This document shows, in pieces, positions 6,764-14,907 of a stretch of 24,846 bases of DNA. A model generated the notes under the pieces. The model was not told where the DNA came from and did not search any database. It worked only from the letters and a program-made list of their open reading frames with translations. The stretch's first letter is position 1. Each line of letters starts with the position of its first letter. The stretch lies in the IMG/VR virus record IMGVR_UViG_3300023440_000025, positions 1 through 24,846 of that record, one strand, 5' to 3'. The position numbers were made by a program, and so were the translations under genes. Origin of the DNA: a virus.

Positions 6764-9700
6764 ATGAACATATTTGGCTTTCAAATTGGTAGAGATTCAA
6801 CGAACTTTCCGATTATACCGGACAACAATATCAATGTTCGGATTGCTGACCAGGGTCCCACCATTCGCCCTGAGTTAAAAGGCATTAGTATCCCAGAAGA
6901 GAAGCGTCCGGCTAATATTGTCCCTGTTAAGCCTAACGTGCTTACATACAATACTGACAGGTCTAGACGTGGTGATTTTATAGAATCTGAATATGATCTA
7001 GCACAGATTGGACGCGTAGAGGATACTGATAGTTACGTTGCACAAGCGTTTATCAAAAAGATCGGTCTTTTATTTAAGGAAGGTTATGAATTAGTAGGCC
7101 CTGATCCAAGAACTATTCAGTACATCAAAATGCGGTTTGAGCAAATAGCTCGTGCTACCGGAATTCCAACTGATGAACTTATCCGCTCCATTGGATCTGG
7201 CCTTATCAAGAAATCAAATGCATTCTTGATCAAGGTACGTAAAGAGTCTGCTTCTGGCGGTAGGCGTAGACAGGAACCAGGCAAAGAAACATTATTAGAG
7301 CCCGTGGCTGGTTATTTTGTTGCCCCTCCAGAGACTATGGAGGTTGATGCAGATCAGCATGGAAAGATCCGTAGGTGGAAGCAGCGCACCCATCAAGGCA
7401 ACTTTAAATACTTCCAGCCACAAGATGTAATTCATTTTTACTTCAATAAGAAGGAAGGGCTAATGTTTGGTACACCAACACTAGTTCCTGTAATTGATGA
7501 TATTCGTGCTCTCCGTAAGATTGAGGAGAATGTTGAACTTCTTATTTATCAACACCTATTTCCACTTTTTCACTACAAGATTGGCACTGATGACCAACCT
7601 GCTAGTGTTACTGAGCTTGGAGAAAGCGAAATTGAAGTAGCACAGCGTGAAATACGATATATGCCATCTGAGGGTGGTATCGTTACCTCTCACAGACATC
7701 AAATTCAACTTATCGGTACCGAGAATAGAGCCTTACGTGCTGAAGCATATCTTGAGCACTTCAAGAAGCGTGTATTCTCGGGTCTTGGCATTTCTGCAGT
7801 CGATATGGGTGAGGGTGAATGTTATGACGAAAGCACCCAAACTCTTACAGAAAATGGCTGGAAATTTCACTGGGCTATCGATCATCAGAATGAAAAGATT
7901 GCTACGTATAACCCAGTAAGCAAGCGCATAGAATTTCATCTTGCTAATTATAAGTATGAAGCTCCATATCTTGGCAAGATGATTAGGTTCAAGAATATAT
8001 TTTTAGATATGCAGGTTACACCTAGCCATGATATGTGGGTTCTATGCAATTCAGATAGAGTCTGGCGCAAGATGACTGCCCAGCAAGTGGCTGATGGAAA
8101 GGCGGGTTACCGATGCTCAGTCCTACAAACTGCTGCGTTTTGGGATGATGCATGTCCAGTTCTTCCACATGAAGACACCCTTTCTCTAGCTGCTCTTGCA
8201 GGCTTTGTTGCAGGTAGGGGCTATGAGAATAGAGATGGCCATCTTTATATTAGGAAGAGAAAGTTTCCTGGCCTTGGTATCGTCTGTGAGACCTTATCTG
8301 CTCTAGGTATTCCCTGGACCATCGAAGGCAAGGGATATAATGAATCCGTCAAAATTGATGAAAACACTCTAGGAGGCTTCTTTAAACAGTTTCTTGATGT
8401 CAGCGGCCTTAAATTTGCTGAAAAATTCCCGCTTCCAGCACGCAAGCTATTTGTATGCAACTTCGTACGGACAAGCTTTGACCATAGAGTAGACAGTATT
8501 GGCAAAACTGGAAATAAGTTTGTTACTCGTTTCACTGAACAGCCTGCCGTAGACATTGTCCAGAGATTAGTAATATCTGCTGGTTATAGTCTACATGTAA
8601 CGGAAGATCATAACACAAAGCTAGGTCACCACTTTAAGTTGCGAGCCAATCTACGTGAGAAGAATGACCAAACTCGCCTCATGATTGTTAAGCGTGATGT
8701 AAGTGAAGTAGATTATGGCGGTATTATTTACTGCTATAATGTTCCAAATCACCTATTTGTAACCAGAAGGAACAATTACATCGCTATTCAGGGCAACACT
8801 GCGAACCGTGCTACTTCTGACAATATGTCCCGTAATCTAGTTGACTCTGTCAAGGACATTCAGCGTACCATTGAGTGCCAGATTAATGATTTTATCATTA
8901 ATGAATTGCTACTCGAGTCCACTTTTGGACCCATGGTCCTAAATGAGGAACATAAAGTTAAACTTAAGTTCAAAGAGATTGATCTTGATCACCAGATTAA
9001 GAAAGAAACCCACTACGCTGACTTATTCAATAAGAACACTATTACATTCCATGAAGCCCGCATGGGAATGGGCTATCAGCCTATCCGTATCCCAACCATA
9101 GAAGAAATTGAAAATGACCAGAATTTAGAAGAGCGGTACCCAGAATGGTTCGCAACTAGGTGGAAACTCTTTGATGAGCCCAAAACTCTCATCCAGGCCA
9201 TTGATGAGCCTTACTCACCAGCTGCTAAAGCAGCAGCAGCTTCTACCTCTACCTCTCTAACCGAGCAACAAAGAGTTCAGGCAGGAGAGGAGCGTGCGCA
9301 GAACTCTGAAAGAGAGGCTCGTGCCAGTAAGCAAAATGCGCCAACCACTAAAACCCAGGACTTCCTAACACCTAAATACAATGATCTCGAAAGCGATCTC
9401 GTACAGATGGTGAACAAGAACAGTTTTGACTTCTTCTTCTTTAGACAACTAGCTATGTCTACTAAAGAATTAATGATCAAAGATCTAAAAAGCCGCTCCA
9501 TGGCATCATTTATGTCAGGCTATAGATCCTTAAATGGAAGCGTTCGTGATCAAGCTGAAGCTTCAATCCGTTCAAGAGGGAAGATCGAGAGTCGTGTTGA
9601 GTTCTATGTAAATAGGCTTATTAATGACACAGTAAATGCGGTAAAGAGACAGGGCATTGCGGATTTACCAAACGATGATAAAATCCACAGAGTTAAGGCT

Positions 9701-9955
9701 GTTTTTGATTCCTTTAAGTATCGCAACAGGTTCATGGAAGATGTAGAAATTAGAAAGGCATTCAACTTAGGCTTCTTAGAAGCAGCTAAAGACCAGGATT
9801 TTACTAAATGGAAAATAGTTGCACCATCCGATGCCTGCGACACCTGCAAGAGAGCATCGGCAGAACCTCAGCCATTACAATCTAATTTTGAACTTGAGGA
9901 TATCCCTCCACTACACGCAAATGCTAGAGCTGAGATTGAAGTACTTAAGGAGTAG
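6764..9955 (+). CDS. Portal protein precursor with intein and C-terminal Mu gpF-like domain
   Basis: A precursor of 1063 residues. The portal forms the dodecameric ring at one capsid vertex through which terminase pumps DNA. N-extein (1-352): typical portal sequence, including FFNKKEGLMFGTPTLVPV-like core text and, before the junction, FSGLGISAVDMGEGE. Intein: residues 353-678 (nt 7820-8797). C-extein (679-1063) resumes with TANRATSDNMSRNLVDSVK, a conserved portal motif, so the spliced portal would be 737 residues. The last ~170 residues form a helical domain ending in W1016...D1023-A-C-D-T-C1028 and PPLH1051ANARAEI, resembling the SPP1 gp7/Mu gpF minor-head domain but without the final Cys-rich signature. 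The start ATG follows AAGGA directly, and no better start exists. Portal and intein calls are strong; the gpF-like domain is probable. Confidence 0.95.
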   Translation: MNIFGFQIGRDSTNFPIIPDNNINVRIADQGPTIRPELKGISIPEEKRPANIVPVKPNVLTYNTDRSRRGDFIESEYDLAQIGRVEDTDSYVAQAFIKKIGLLFKEGYELVGPDPRTIQYIKMRFEQIARATGIPTDELIRSIGSGLIKKSNAFLIKVRKESASGGRRRQEPGKETLLEPVAGYFVAPPETMEVDADQHGKIRRWKQRTHQGNFKYFQPQDVIHFYFNKKEGLMFGTPTLVPVIDDIRALRKIEENVELLIYQHLFPLFHYKIGTDDQPASVTELGESEIEVAQREIRYMPSEGGIVTSHRHQIQLIGTENRALRAEAYLEHFKKRVFSGLGISAVDMGEGECYDESTQTLTENGWKFHWAIDHQNEKIATYNPVSKRIEFHLANYKYEAPYLGKMIRFKNIFLDMQVTPSHDMWVLCNSDRVWRKMTAQQVADGKAGYRCSVLQTAAFWDDACPVLPHEDTLSLAALAGFVAGRGYENRDGHLYIRKRKFPGLGIVCETLSALGIPWTIEGKGYNESVKIDENTLGGFFKQFLDVSGLKFAEKFPLPARKLFVCNFVRTSFDHRVDSIGKTGNKFVTRFTEQPAVDIVQRLVISAGYSLHVTEDHNTKLGHHFKLRANLREKNDQTRLMIVKRDVSEVDYGGIIYCYNVPNHLFVTRRNNYIAIQGNTANRATSDNMSRNLVDSVKDIQRTIECQINDFIINELLLESTFGPMVLNEEHKVKLKFKEIDLDHQIKKETHYADLFNKNTITFHEARMGMGYQPIRIPTIEEIENDQNLEERYPEWFATRWKLFDEPKTLIQAIDEPYSPAAKAAAASTSTSLTEQQRVQAGEERAQNSEREARASKQNAPTTKTQDFLTPKYNDLESDLVQMVNKNSFDFFFFRQLAMSTKELMIKDLKSRSMASFMSGYRSLNGSVRDQAEASIRSRGKIESRVEFYVNRLINDTVNAVKRQGIADLPNDDKIHRVKAVFDSFKYRNRFMEDVEIRKAFNLGFLEAAKDQDFTKWKIVAPSDACDTCKRASAEPQPLQSNFELEDIPPLHANARAEIEVLKE
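7820..8797 (+). mobile_element. Intein in the portal protein, with degenerate LAGLIDADG endonuclease domain
   Basis: A protein-splicing element of 326 residues. Block A begins with Cys1 (CYDESTQTLTENGWK). Block B is TPSHDMWV, with Thr67 and His70 of the intein. Block F is YCYNVPNHLFVTRR, and block G ends NYIAIQGN followed by Thr as the +1 residue. Chemistry is therefore class 1: Cys1, terminal Asn326, Thr+1. The penultimate residue is Gly instead of the commoner His. Between the splicing halves, LAALAGFVAGRGY at intein residues 123-135 aligns with a LAGLIDADG helix, but the acidic metal-binding residue position (GDG in active enzymes) reads GRG. A second, weaker helix, PAVDIVQRLVISAGYS, aligns with the second motif region. 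The nuclease is likely inactive while splicing is probably retained, because removal restores an uninterrupted portal motif. Confidence 0.93.
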
Positions 9956-9963
9956 ATTTGCTT

Positions 9964-12315
9964 ATGAGCATTAATAATGGACGCATCACTGATCGTGGCT
10001 GGGAGTTTTCTGATAAAGCTACCTTTCATGTAGTTGATGTAAATAAAGATTCTCTAGAAAAGGTAAGGGACGATTATCCTGGAGCCTTTAAGCCTCAAGC
10101 TGGCGGCACACCACATCCAACTGGTCTTGGAACTATTGCTAATCCACAAGAGCCTGACGAATCTGTCACCCCCTCTTCTGGACGTGGTCTTGTTATTCGT
10201 CTTGCAGCTACGCATGCTGGCCTTGTCACCCGCAATAACGGTTTTTATCTACCTGATAAAATGCGTGATGGCGTAAAGACATTTACTGACTTATATCCAA
10301 AACCAATCCAGGTTCACCATGAAGACCATACAGACCCAGTGGGTCGCGTACTTGCTGCACGCTATGTAGAGACTGTAAGCGCAGTTGCAGATCGTTTTAA
10401 GAATTCTATCTTGCGTGACTCTCGCAATAAGGATGTTGGACGCGCTGACCTAGAGTTCTGGAAGGACTTTTGTGGTAGCGATAAGTCCTTTATTGAAAAG
10501 CTTCAGATGATCAAGCTGATGGACAACGTTCTATCAGATAAGCATTATCGTGGTGTTGGTTATATTGAGCTAACTGCTGATATTACTGACCCAGATGCCA
10601 TCCAGAAAGTTCTTGATGGTAGATTCCTAACCGGCTCTGTTGGTGCTGTATCCGACAAGGCTGTGTGTTCTATTTGTAATACAAACTGGCTCGAAGAAGA
10701 GTATTGCGACCATAGACCCGGAAGGGTTTATGATGGTAAGAAGTGTTTTGTTATTGCTGGTGGACTCGAATACGATGAATATTCATTCGTAAACACCCCG
10801 GCTGACAGGCACTCTACAATTCTCTCCATTGAGTCAAATAATTTCCGAGACAGCGTAAAAGATGACAAGAAGCCTAATCTCTTCTTTTATCCTATCGCTG
10901 ATTATTTCCACGAGGAGGATTCTGCAATGGATAAAAACCCCACGGCAACCGAATCCGAAGTTGAGGTCAAAGATGAGGCCCAGGCTTCTGATGAAACCGC
11001 AACAGGATCTACAAAAACTGTTGCCACGCCAGATGCAGAAGCTGGAGCAAACGCTGACGTTAAGGACGCTGCCGAGGCTTCTGCAGAATCTGGAGAAAAA
11101 ACAGATGAGACTATTAAGGATAAGTCTACTGAAGAAAAAGTTGAAGATGCGGCCCAAGATGACCCAGTTCTAGTGCTGCTAGACAAGGTCTTTAGCGGTG
11201 AAGAGGTCAGCCTGACAGATGCAGATTCTGACGTTCTCTATGATGCTCTGGTTGCAGAGTTTCCAGAAGAATTCAAGGATGCTGCTCTTTCTGCTAATCA
11301 GCGCAAGAAGCTTCCAAAGAGTTCTTTCTGCGGACCGGGTCGCTCGTTCCCAGTTCTTGATTGCGCACACGTAACTGCCGCACGTCGCCTTGCGAGTCGT
11401 TACAAGGGCCCAGGTAGCAAGAAAGCTATCATGGACCGTATAGACCGTAAGGCTAAGGCCTTGGGCTGCAATAGCGAGGATGGAGTATGCAATGTTCCAG
11501 TAAAAGACTCTACTGGACCTCAAGAGAAGGTAGAGGATGGCCGCCTAACAGGTGATGTTGTCCGCTCTATACTCGCCGCTCTAGACCTTGGTCTATATGG
11601 ATCTTCATGGGATGAGACTGAGACAGAGGCACCAGTCCTAACTAGCAAGGAGATAGAGTCTCTTCGCATGATGGTTGTTGAGCTTGTGAAACGAATTGGC
11701 AAAGACAACCTCGAAGGAGCTTTAGTTGCCGAAGGTCTAATCACCAACAAGGAAGATCTCGATGCACAGGTAGCAGAGGCAACCAGACTAGAGGATGAGC
11801 TTGGTAATAAAAATACCCAGCTCAATGCTCTACGTCAGGAGCTACGTGCAACTTACGCCGATGTTGCAAACCTAACTGATCAGCTAGTCGATGCTAACGC
11901 AAAGATTCGTGACCAGAAGGTGAGGCGTGCTGGAGATCTATATAAATTAGATGGTTCATTCACTGATGAACTTACTGATAAACTCATTAAGTTAAGTGAC
12001 GAAGTGCTTGACAATACACTAGAAACACTCTCTAGCAAGGTTGACATCACTAAAATCGCTGCTAAAGTCAATGATGGACTCTCAAGAACACCAGAAGAAA
12101 CCGTAGATAACCCTACCGAAGTAACGACGCCTTCTGTTACTGAGGAAAATAAGGATACAGTAGACAGCAAGCCTACTTTTCATACACAGGACCAGGTAGA
12201 CAGAGAATATCGTCGTATTCTCGTTAAAATGCAAAATCCAGTCGCTGCTAAGGCCTTTTATGAGGATGCAGTAGCAAAGGGTCTCGCAGCACCAAAGCCT
12301 GGTTTTGATAACTAA
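9964..12315 (+). CDS. Prohead protease-scaffold fusion protein
   Basis: A protein of 783 residues from ATG 9964; a TTG at 9958 nearer to the GGAG site is an alternative start. Residues ~50-310 look like a phage prohead (U35/S78-type) serine protease: IQVHHEDHTDPVGRVL supplies His118/His119 and LTGSVGAVS supplies candidate nucleophile Ser225, followed by EYSFVNTPADR. A zinc-knuckle-like insert, C235-x2-C238-x9-C248-x-H250, lies after the Ser motif. The rest is scaffold-like: an acidic, Ala/Glu/Asp-rich linker (322-440), a compact motif resembling DUF6582 (LSANQRKKLPKSSF... then PVLDCAHVTAARRLASRY, ~443-500) and a coiled coil (~600-652). The protease would mature capsid proteins, and the scaffold would template the procapsid and then be degraded. 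It lies between portal and capsid genes, the standard order. Confidence 0.88.
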   Translation: MSINNGRITDRGWEFSDKATFHVVDVNKDSLEKVRDDYPGAFKPQAGGTPHPTGLGTIANPQEPDESVTPSSGRGLVIRLAATHAGLVTRNNGFYLPDKMRDGVKTFTDLYPKPIQVHHEDHTDPVGRVLAARYVETVSAVADRFKNSILRDSRNKDVGRADLEFWKDFCGSDKSFIEKLQMIKLMDNVLSDKHYRGVGYIELTADITDPDAIQKVLDGRFLTGSVGAVSDKAVCSICNTNWLEEEYCDHRPGRVYDGKKCFVIAGGLEYDEYSFVNTPADRHSTILSIESNNFRDSVKDDKKPNLFFYPIADYFHEEDSAMDKNPTATESEVEVKDEAQASDETATGSTKTVATPDAEAGANADVKDAAEASAESGEKTDETIKDKSTEEKVEDAAQDDPVLVLLDKVFSGEEVSLTDADSDVLYDALVAEFPEEFKDAALSANQRKKLPKSSFCGPGRSFPVLDCAHVTAARRLASRYKGPGSKKAIMDRIDRKAKALGCNSEDGVCNVPVKDSTGPQEKVEDGRLTGDVVRSILAALDLGLYGSSWDETETEAPVLTSKEIESLRMMVVELVKRIGKDNLEGALVAEGLITNKEDLDAQVAEATRLEDELGNKNTQLNALRQELRATYADVANLTDQLVDANAKIRDQKVRRAGDLYKLDGSFTDELTDKLIKLSDEVLDNTLETLSSKVDITKIAAKVNDGLSRTPEETVDNPTEVTTPSVTEENKDTVDSKPTFHTQDQVDREYRRILVKMQNPVAAKAFYEDAVAKGLAAPKPGFDN
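10912..10918 (+). promoter_or_regulatory. Strong internal ribosome-binding site for scaffold-only product
   Basis: GAGGAGG lies inside the protease-scaffold frame, eight bases before an in-frame ATG at 10927. The same GAGGAGG core precedes the next gene (12316-12322), and AAGGAGG precedes the capsid gene (13594-13600), while most other genes in the window have weaker sites. The placement is exactly at the boundary between protease and acidic scaffold sequence. Confidence 0.7.
10927..12315 (+). CDS. Putative separate scaffold protein from internal in-frame start
   Basis: The ATG at 10927 is in frame with the protease-scaffold gene and would give a 462-residue protein beginning MDKNPTATESEVEVKDEAQ. 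It contains the whole acidic region, the DUF6582-like motif and the coiled coil, and none of the protease. It is preceded by GAGGAGG with ideal spacing. Nested scaffold genes sharing the 3' end of a protease gene are established in other phages (lambda C/Nu3 is the classic case), since many more scaffold copies than protease copies are needed. That this start is used is inferred from the ribosome site and the domain boundary; it has not been shown. The long gene is certain, the nested product probable. Confidence 0.68.
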   Translation: MDKNPTATESEVEVKDEAQASDETATGSTKTVATPDAEAGANADVKDAAEASAESGEKTDETIKDKSTEEKVEDAAQDDPVLVLLDKVFSGEEVSLTDADSDVLYDALVAEFPEEFKDAALSANQRKKLPKSSFCGPGRSFPVLDCAHVTAARRLASRYKGPGSKKAIMDRIDRKAKALGCNSEDGVCNVPVKDSTGPQEKVEDGRLTGDVVRSILAALDLGLYGSSWDETETEAPVLTSKEIESLRMMVVELVKRIGKDNLEGALVAEGLITNKEDLDAQVAEATRLEDELGNKNTQLNALRQELRATYADVANLTDQLVDANAKIRDQKVRRAGDLYKLDGSFTDELTDKLIKLSDEVLDNTLETLSSKVDITKIAAKVNDGLSRTPEETVDNPTEVTTPSVTEENKDTVDSKPTFHTQDQVDREYRRILVKMQNPVAAKAFYEDAVAKGLAAPKPGFDN

Positions 12316-12332
12316 GAGGAGGAAGAATCAAC

Positions 12333-13595
12333 ATGTCTTTTAATGCTTTTGGGCAGTATACTGCTGACCACAAGACTTGGGATCACGTAGGTAACATTCT
12401 TCCAAATGTTGAGCACTCTGAGGGTGTTCGACCAGCTATCGAATATGCACCAGCCGAATGGCTTCCAGTGCAATTCTTTGATAAGCATTACGAGAATTAC
12501 TTTGTGATCATGCCAGGCAAGGTTGTGGCTTGTGATCCTAATGGCAACCTCGTTCCTGCCGGTCTAAAAATTCCAGCTGAATTGGCTGGATCTGGTGACG
12601 TAGTCACCTATACGACCAGGGACGTGGAAGCAGGGGTTATCAACGTAGCAACCGGTAATCCGGTCACCCTGGCCGAGCTTACAGACCCAGGCTCTACTCG
12701 AGGATACACCAAGGCGGAAATTGACGCCGCAGGTTTCCTCGGGGTTTCTGGTCTCGCTTTGACCATTTCTGAGCCAGTCGGTGTCGCTCCTTACGCCTAT
12801 TTACAATGGGCTGGTGGCGATGGCTCTAACCCAGCCGAATACAATAAGCACAACTACAATATGCAGCATCAGGTAGCTATCCTGTGTGACTACGTATTGG
12901 AGTTACCACTCGTTCCAGCTACGGCTACTACGGAAAACATTGGATTTGGTGCTCCTGACGGAAACAACCTTTCCACTTCTGATCCGCTAGATAACCTTCC
13001 AGCTGCCGCTAACACCATTCGTACTCCTATCACTTTTGCTGGCGGAGCTTCTGCTACGCTATTTGTGAATCAGAAGGATGCGGTTGCTGATGTTAAGGCA
13101 TCTGGTGACTGGCACGTTGATCTAACCACAGGCGTTGTAACTGTTTACGCTACTGCTACCCCTACTGGTATCACAGTTAGCTACAGCCACTACGCTGCTT
13201 CACCAGCTTCTGTCTCTGCTTTTGCATGCGCTGTTGGTGATCTCAAGGGCGGAGACCTACTCACTTTTGATGTAAATTCTAATCTCCGTAAGGCTACTGC
13301 AGCTAACCTCTTCATTGGAGACACCTCTGTTGGAGACGAGTCCGCGAACATCGCTCGCGCTCTTGGATTGATTGTAGGCCAGGTTCTAGACCGTGATGTC
13401 GGTCCTAAGGACTACCTTGAAAGGGTACGCACTTCCTACAGCCCTGCTATCGGAACCGATGCTACTGGCGGTAAGCCAGGATACCTTGGACAGCTTGACC
13501 AGATGCCTGGTACAGCTAACAAGGGAGCACGCGGAAATGTTCATTATGCAGGCGCTGCGGATACAGTAGTGCGTGTCAACCTAACACGGTTCTAA
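12333..13595 (+). CDS. Probable capsid decoration/structural protein (420 aa)
   Basis: A protein of 420 residues between the scaffold and major capsid genes, preceded by a strong GAGGAGG site, so it is probably made in quantity. The N-terminus (FNAFGQYTADHKTWDHVGN) leads into FVIMPGKVVACDPNGNLVPAG. A related pattern recurs near the C-terminus (CAVGDLKGGDLLTFDVNSNL followed by ALGLIVGQVL), reminiscent of the beta-rich repeats of head-decoration proteins. In between is a beta-sandwich-like stretch (ASGDWHVDLTTGVVTVYATA, then TGITVSYSHY). No catalytic motif is seen. A decoration or capsid-fibre role fits the position and apparent expression level, but the family was not identified with certainty. 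Codon use looks more GC-rich than in the flanking hypothetical genes, consistent with a highly expressed virion gene. Confidence 0.75.
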   Translation: MSFNAFGQYTADHKTWDHVGNILPNVEHSEGVRPAIEYAPAEWLPVQFFDKHYENYFVIMPGKVVACDPNGNLVPAGLKIPAELAGSGDVVTYTTRDVEAGVINVATGNPVTLAELTDPGSTRGYTKAEIDAAGFLGVSGLALTISEPVGVAPYAYLQWAGGDGSNPAEYNKHNYNMQHQVAILCDYVLELPLVPATATTENIGFGAPDGNNLSTSDPLDNLPAAANTIRTPITFAGGASATLFVNQKDAVADVKASGDWHVDLTTGVVTVYATATPTGITVSYSHYAASPASVSAFACAVGDLKGGDLLTFDVNSNLRKATAANLFIGDTSVGDESANIARALGLIVGQVLDRDVGPKDYLERVRTSYSPAIGTDATGGKPGYLGQLDQMPGTANKGARGNVHYAGAADTVVRVNLTRF

Positions 13596-13600
13596 GGAGG
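13594..13600 (+). promoter_or_regulatory. Strong ribosome-binding site of the major capsid gene
   Basis: AAGGAGG (followed by T) is essentially the full anti-Shine-Dalgarno complement. It overlaps the stop codon of the preceding gene, with nine bases to the ATG at 13610. This is the best ribosome site in the window, as expected for the most abundant virion protein. Confidence 0.75.
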
Positions 13601-13609
13601 TAACAGAGG

Positions 13610-14869
13610 ATGGAGAATATGAACTTTGTTCCAGCTAACGAACTAAAGATCAACGACTCTGCCCAGATGGAATACGTCTGGCGCACAGGAAAAGATCCCA
13701 ACTCTGGCGGATTAGTGAAGCTAACTGACGCACTATCCGTACCAGACGCACCACTACTTTTACCTAAGGTAATGAGTAACGTTGTGCGTGAAGCCCAAGA
13801 GCCTCTTCTTGTAGGTACCTCTCTACTTCAGAGAATTCAGTATAGCTATGGACAGACAATCACCTTCCCTGCGGTTGGTGCCCTGGTAGCAGCTGATATC
13901 GCTGAGGGACAGGAGTATCCAGAGCAGCGCCTCCAGATGGGCGGAAGCACTGTAACGGCAACCATCGGTAAGAGCGGCGTCGCCGTTAAGGTTACCGAGG
14001 AAATGATCCGTTACAGCCAATTCGATGTAATTGGAATGCATCTCCGTGCAGCTGGTCGAGCGCTTGCTCGACACAAGGAGCAGAAGATCTTTAATATGAT
14101 TCGCTCCATGGGTGTAAACGTCTTTGATAACGTCAATCCAACGCAATCTCTAAAGGGTGTCACCACTGGTCGCTCTCTAGATGGTTCTCCAAATGGTTCT
14201 GTAACCATGGACGATGTCTTTGATTGCTTTGGACAGGTTATGACTCAGGGCTTCATGCCAGATACCCTTCTCATGCATCCACTTACCTGGATTATGTTTG
14301 TGAAGGATCCCACTCTGCGCATGTTTGCTTTGATGAGTGGTGGCGGAACCTTCTTCGCCAACTGGACAGGACGTGTAAACCAGCAGTTTAATCCACAAGC
14401 CTCCCAAGGCGGACTGGGTACTGGTGCTGGTCAGAACGTAATCGCTCCTGGTGACCGCGCTGGTCCAGGCGCTCCAAGTGATCTAGCTGACTTTAGCCAG
14501 GTCATGAATAGTGCCCCAGTTCTACCTAGCTTCCTAGGAATGAACTTCAGGATCATCGTGTCTCCATTCGTGCCATTCGACCCACGCACAAGACTAACGG
14601 ATATCTACATGTTCGATAGCTCTGAGCTTGGTGCTCTCGTGGTAGATGAGGATGTCATGACTGAGGAGTTTAATGATCCTAAGGTTGAAATCCGTAAGAT
14701 CAAGCTTCGTGAGCGCTATGCTGTTGCTATCCTCCATGAGGGTCAGGGCGTAGCGACTATGAAGAACGTACATGTCGTACCAAATGAGGTTGTACTACCT
14801 GCTCAGGCAAATATCAATGTTGCTACCTCACAGCTTGGAACTATCGATCCAACAGCTGACGTCCTATAA
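13610..14869 (+). CDS. Major capsid protein (HK97 fold)
   Basis: A protein of 419 residues, the shell-forming subunit. Recognisable HK97-type features are an N-terminal arm, then VREAQEPLLVGTSLLQRI and YGQTITFPAVGAL (start of the main fold and E-loop region), AEGQEYPE, the P-domain spine helix region EEMIRYSQFDVIGMHLRAAG followed by RALARHKEQKIFN, and the A-domain text TMDDVFDCFGQVMTQGFMPD with LLMHPLTWIMF. The C-terminal part reads LGMNFRIIVSPFVPFD and VVDEDVMTEEFNDP, typical of the closing strands. The N-terminal segment before the fold is short, so the scaffold is supplied by the separate upstream gene. Its strong ribosome site indicates high expression, and a terminator follows 40 bases downstream, which would close the head transcript here. 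Confidence 0.95.
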   Translation: MENMNFVPANELKINDSAQMEYVWRTGKDPNSGGLVKLTDALSVPDAPLLLPKVMSNVVREAQEPLLVGTSLLQRIQYSYGQTITFPAVGALVAADIAEGQEYPEQRLQMGGSTVTATIGKSGVAVKVTEEMIRYSQFDVIGMHLRAAGRALARHKEQKIFNMIRSMGVNVFDNVNPTQSLKGVTTGRSLDGSPNGSVTMDDVFDCFGQVMTQGFMPDTLLMHPLTWIMFVKDPTLRMFALMSGGGTFFANWTGRVNQQFNPQASQGGLGTGAGQNVIAPGDRAGPGAPSDLADFSQVMNSAPVLPSFLGMNFRIIVSPFVPFDPRTRLTDIYMFDSSELGALVVDEDVMTEEFNDPKVEIRKIKLRERYAVAILHEGQGVATMKNVHVVPNEVVLPAQANINVATSQLGTIDPTADVL

Positions 14870-14875
14870 CGAAAG

Positions 14876-14904
14876 CTGACAGTTGATAGCTAAACAGCTA
14901 TAAT
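14876..14904 (+). promoter_or_regulatory. Sigma70-type promoter (CTGACA, 17 bp, TATAAT)
   Basis: A -35 box CTGACA at 14876-14881 (five of six to consensus) is followed by a 17-base spacer and a perfect -10 box TATAAT at 14899-14904. The expected start point is around 14911, inside the 5' arm of the terminator hairpin that follows. It would drive the neck and fibre genes from 14954 onward. Placement in the only clear non-coding gap of the window supports it. Confidence 0.72.
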
Positions 14905-14907
14905 AGA

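Noticed and set aside
8186-8222. Active LAGLIDADG homing endonuclease in the intein
   Set aside because: The helix is recognisable, but the acidic residue at its end is replaced (GRG for GDG) and the second motif is weak, so cleavage activity is unlikely.
10834-12170. Long open frames on the minus strand and in the second plus frame across the scaffold region
   Set aside because: They are rich in Ser, Arg and Leu in the way expected from the complement of an acidic Glu/Asp/Ala coding region. They lack ribosome sites and overlap a well-supported gene completely.
14883-14888. TTGATA as an alternative -35 box for the promoter after the capsid gene
   Set aside because: It is only ten bases from TATAAT, too close for sigma70. 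CTGACA at 14876 has the correct 17-base spacing.
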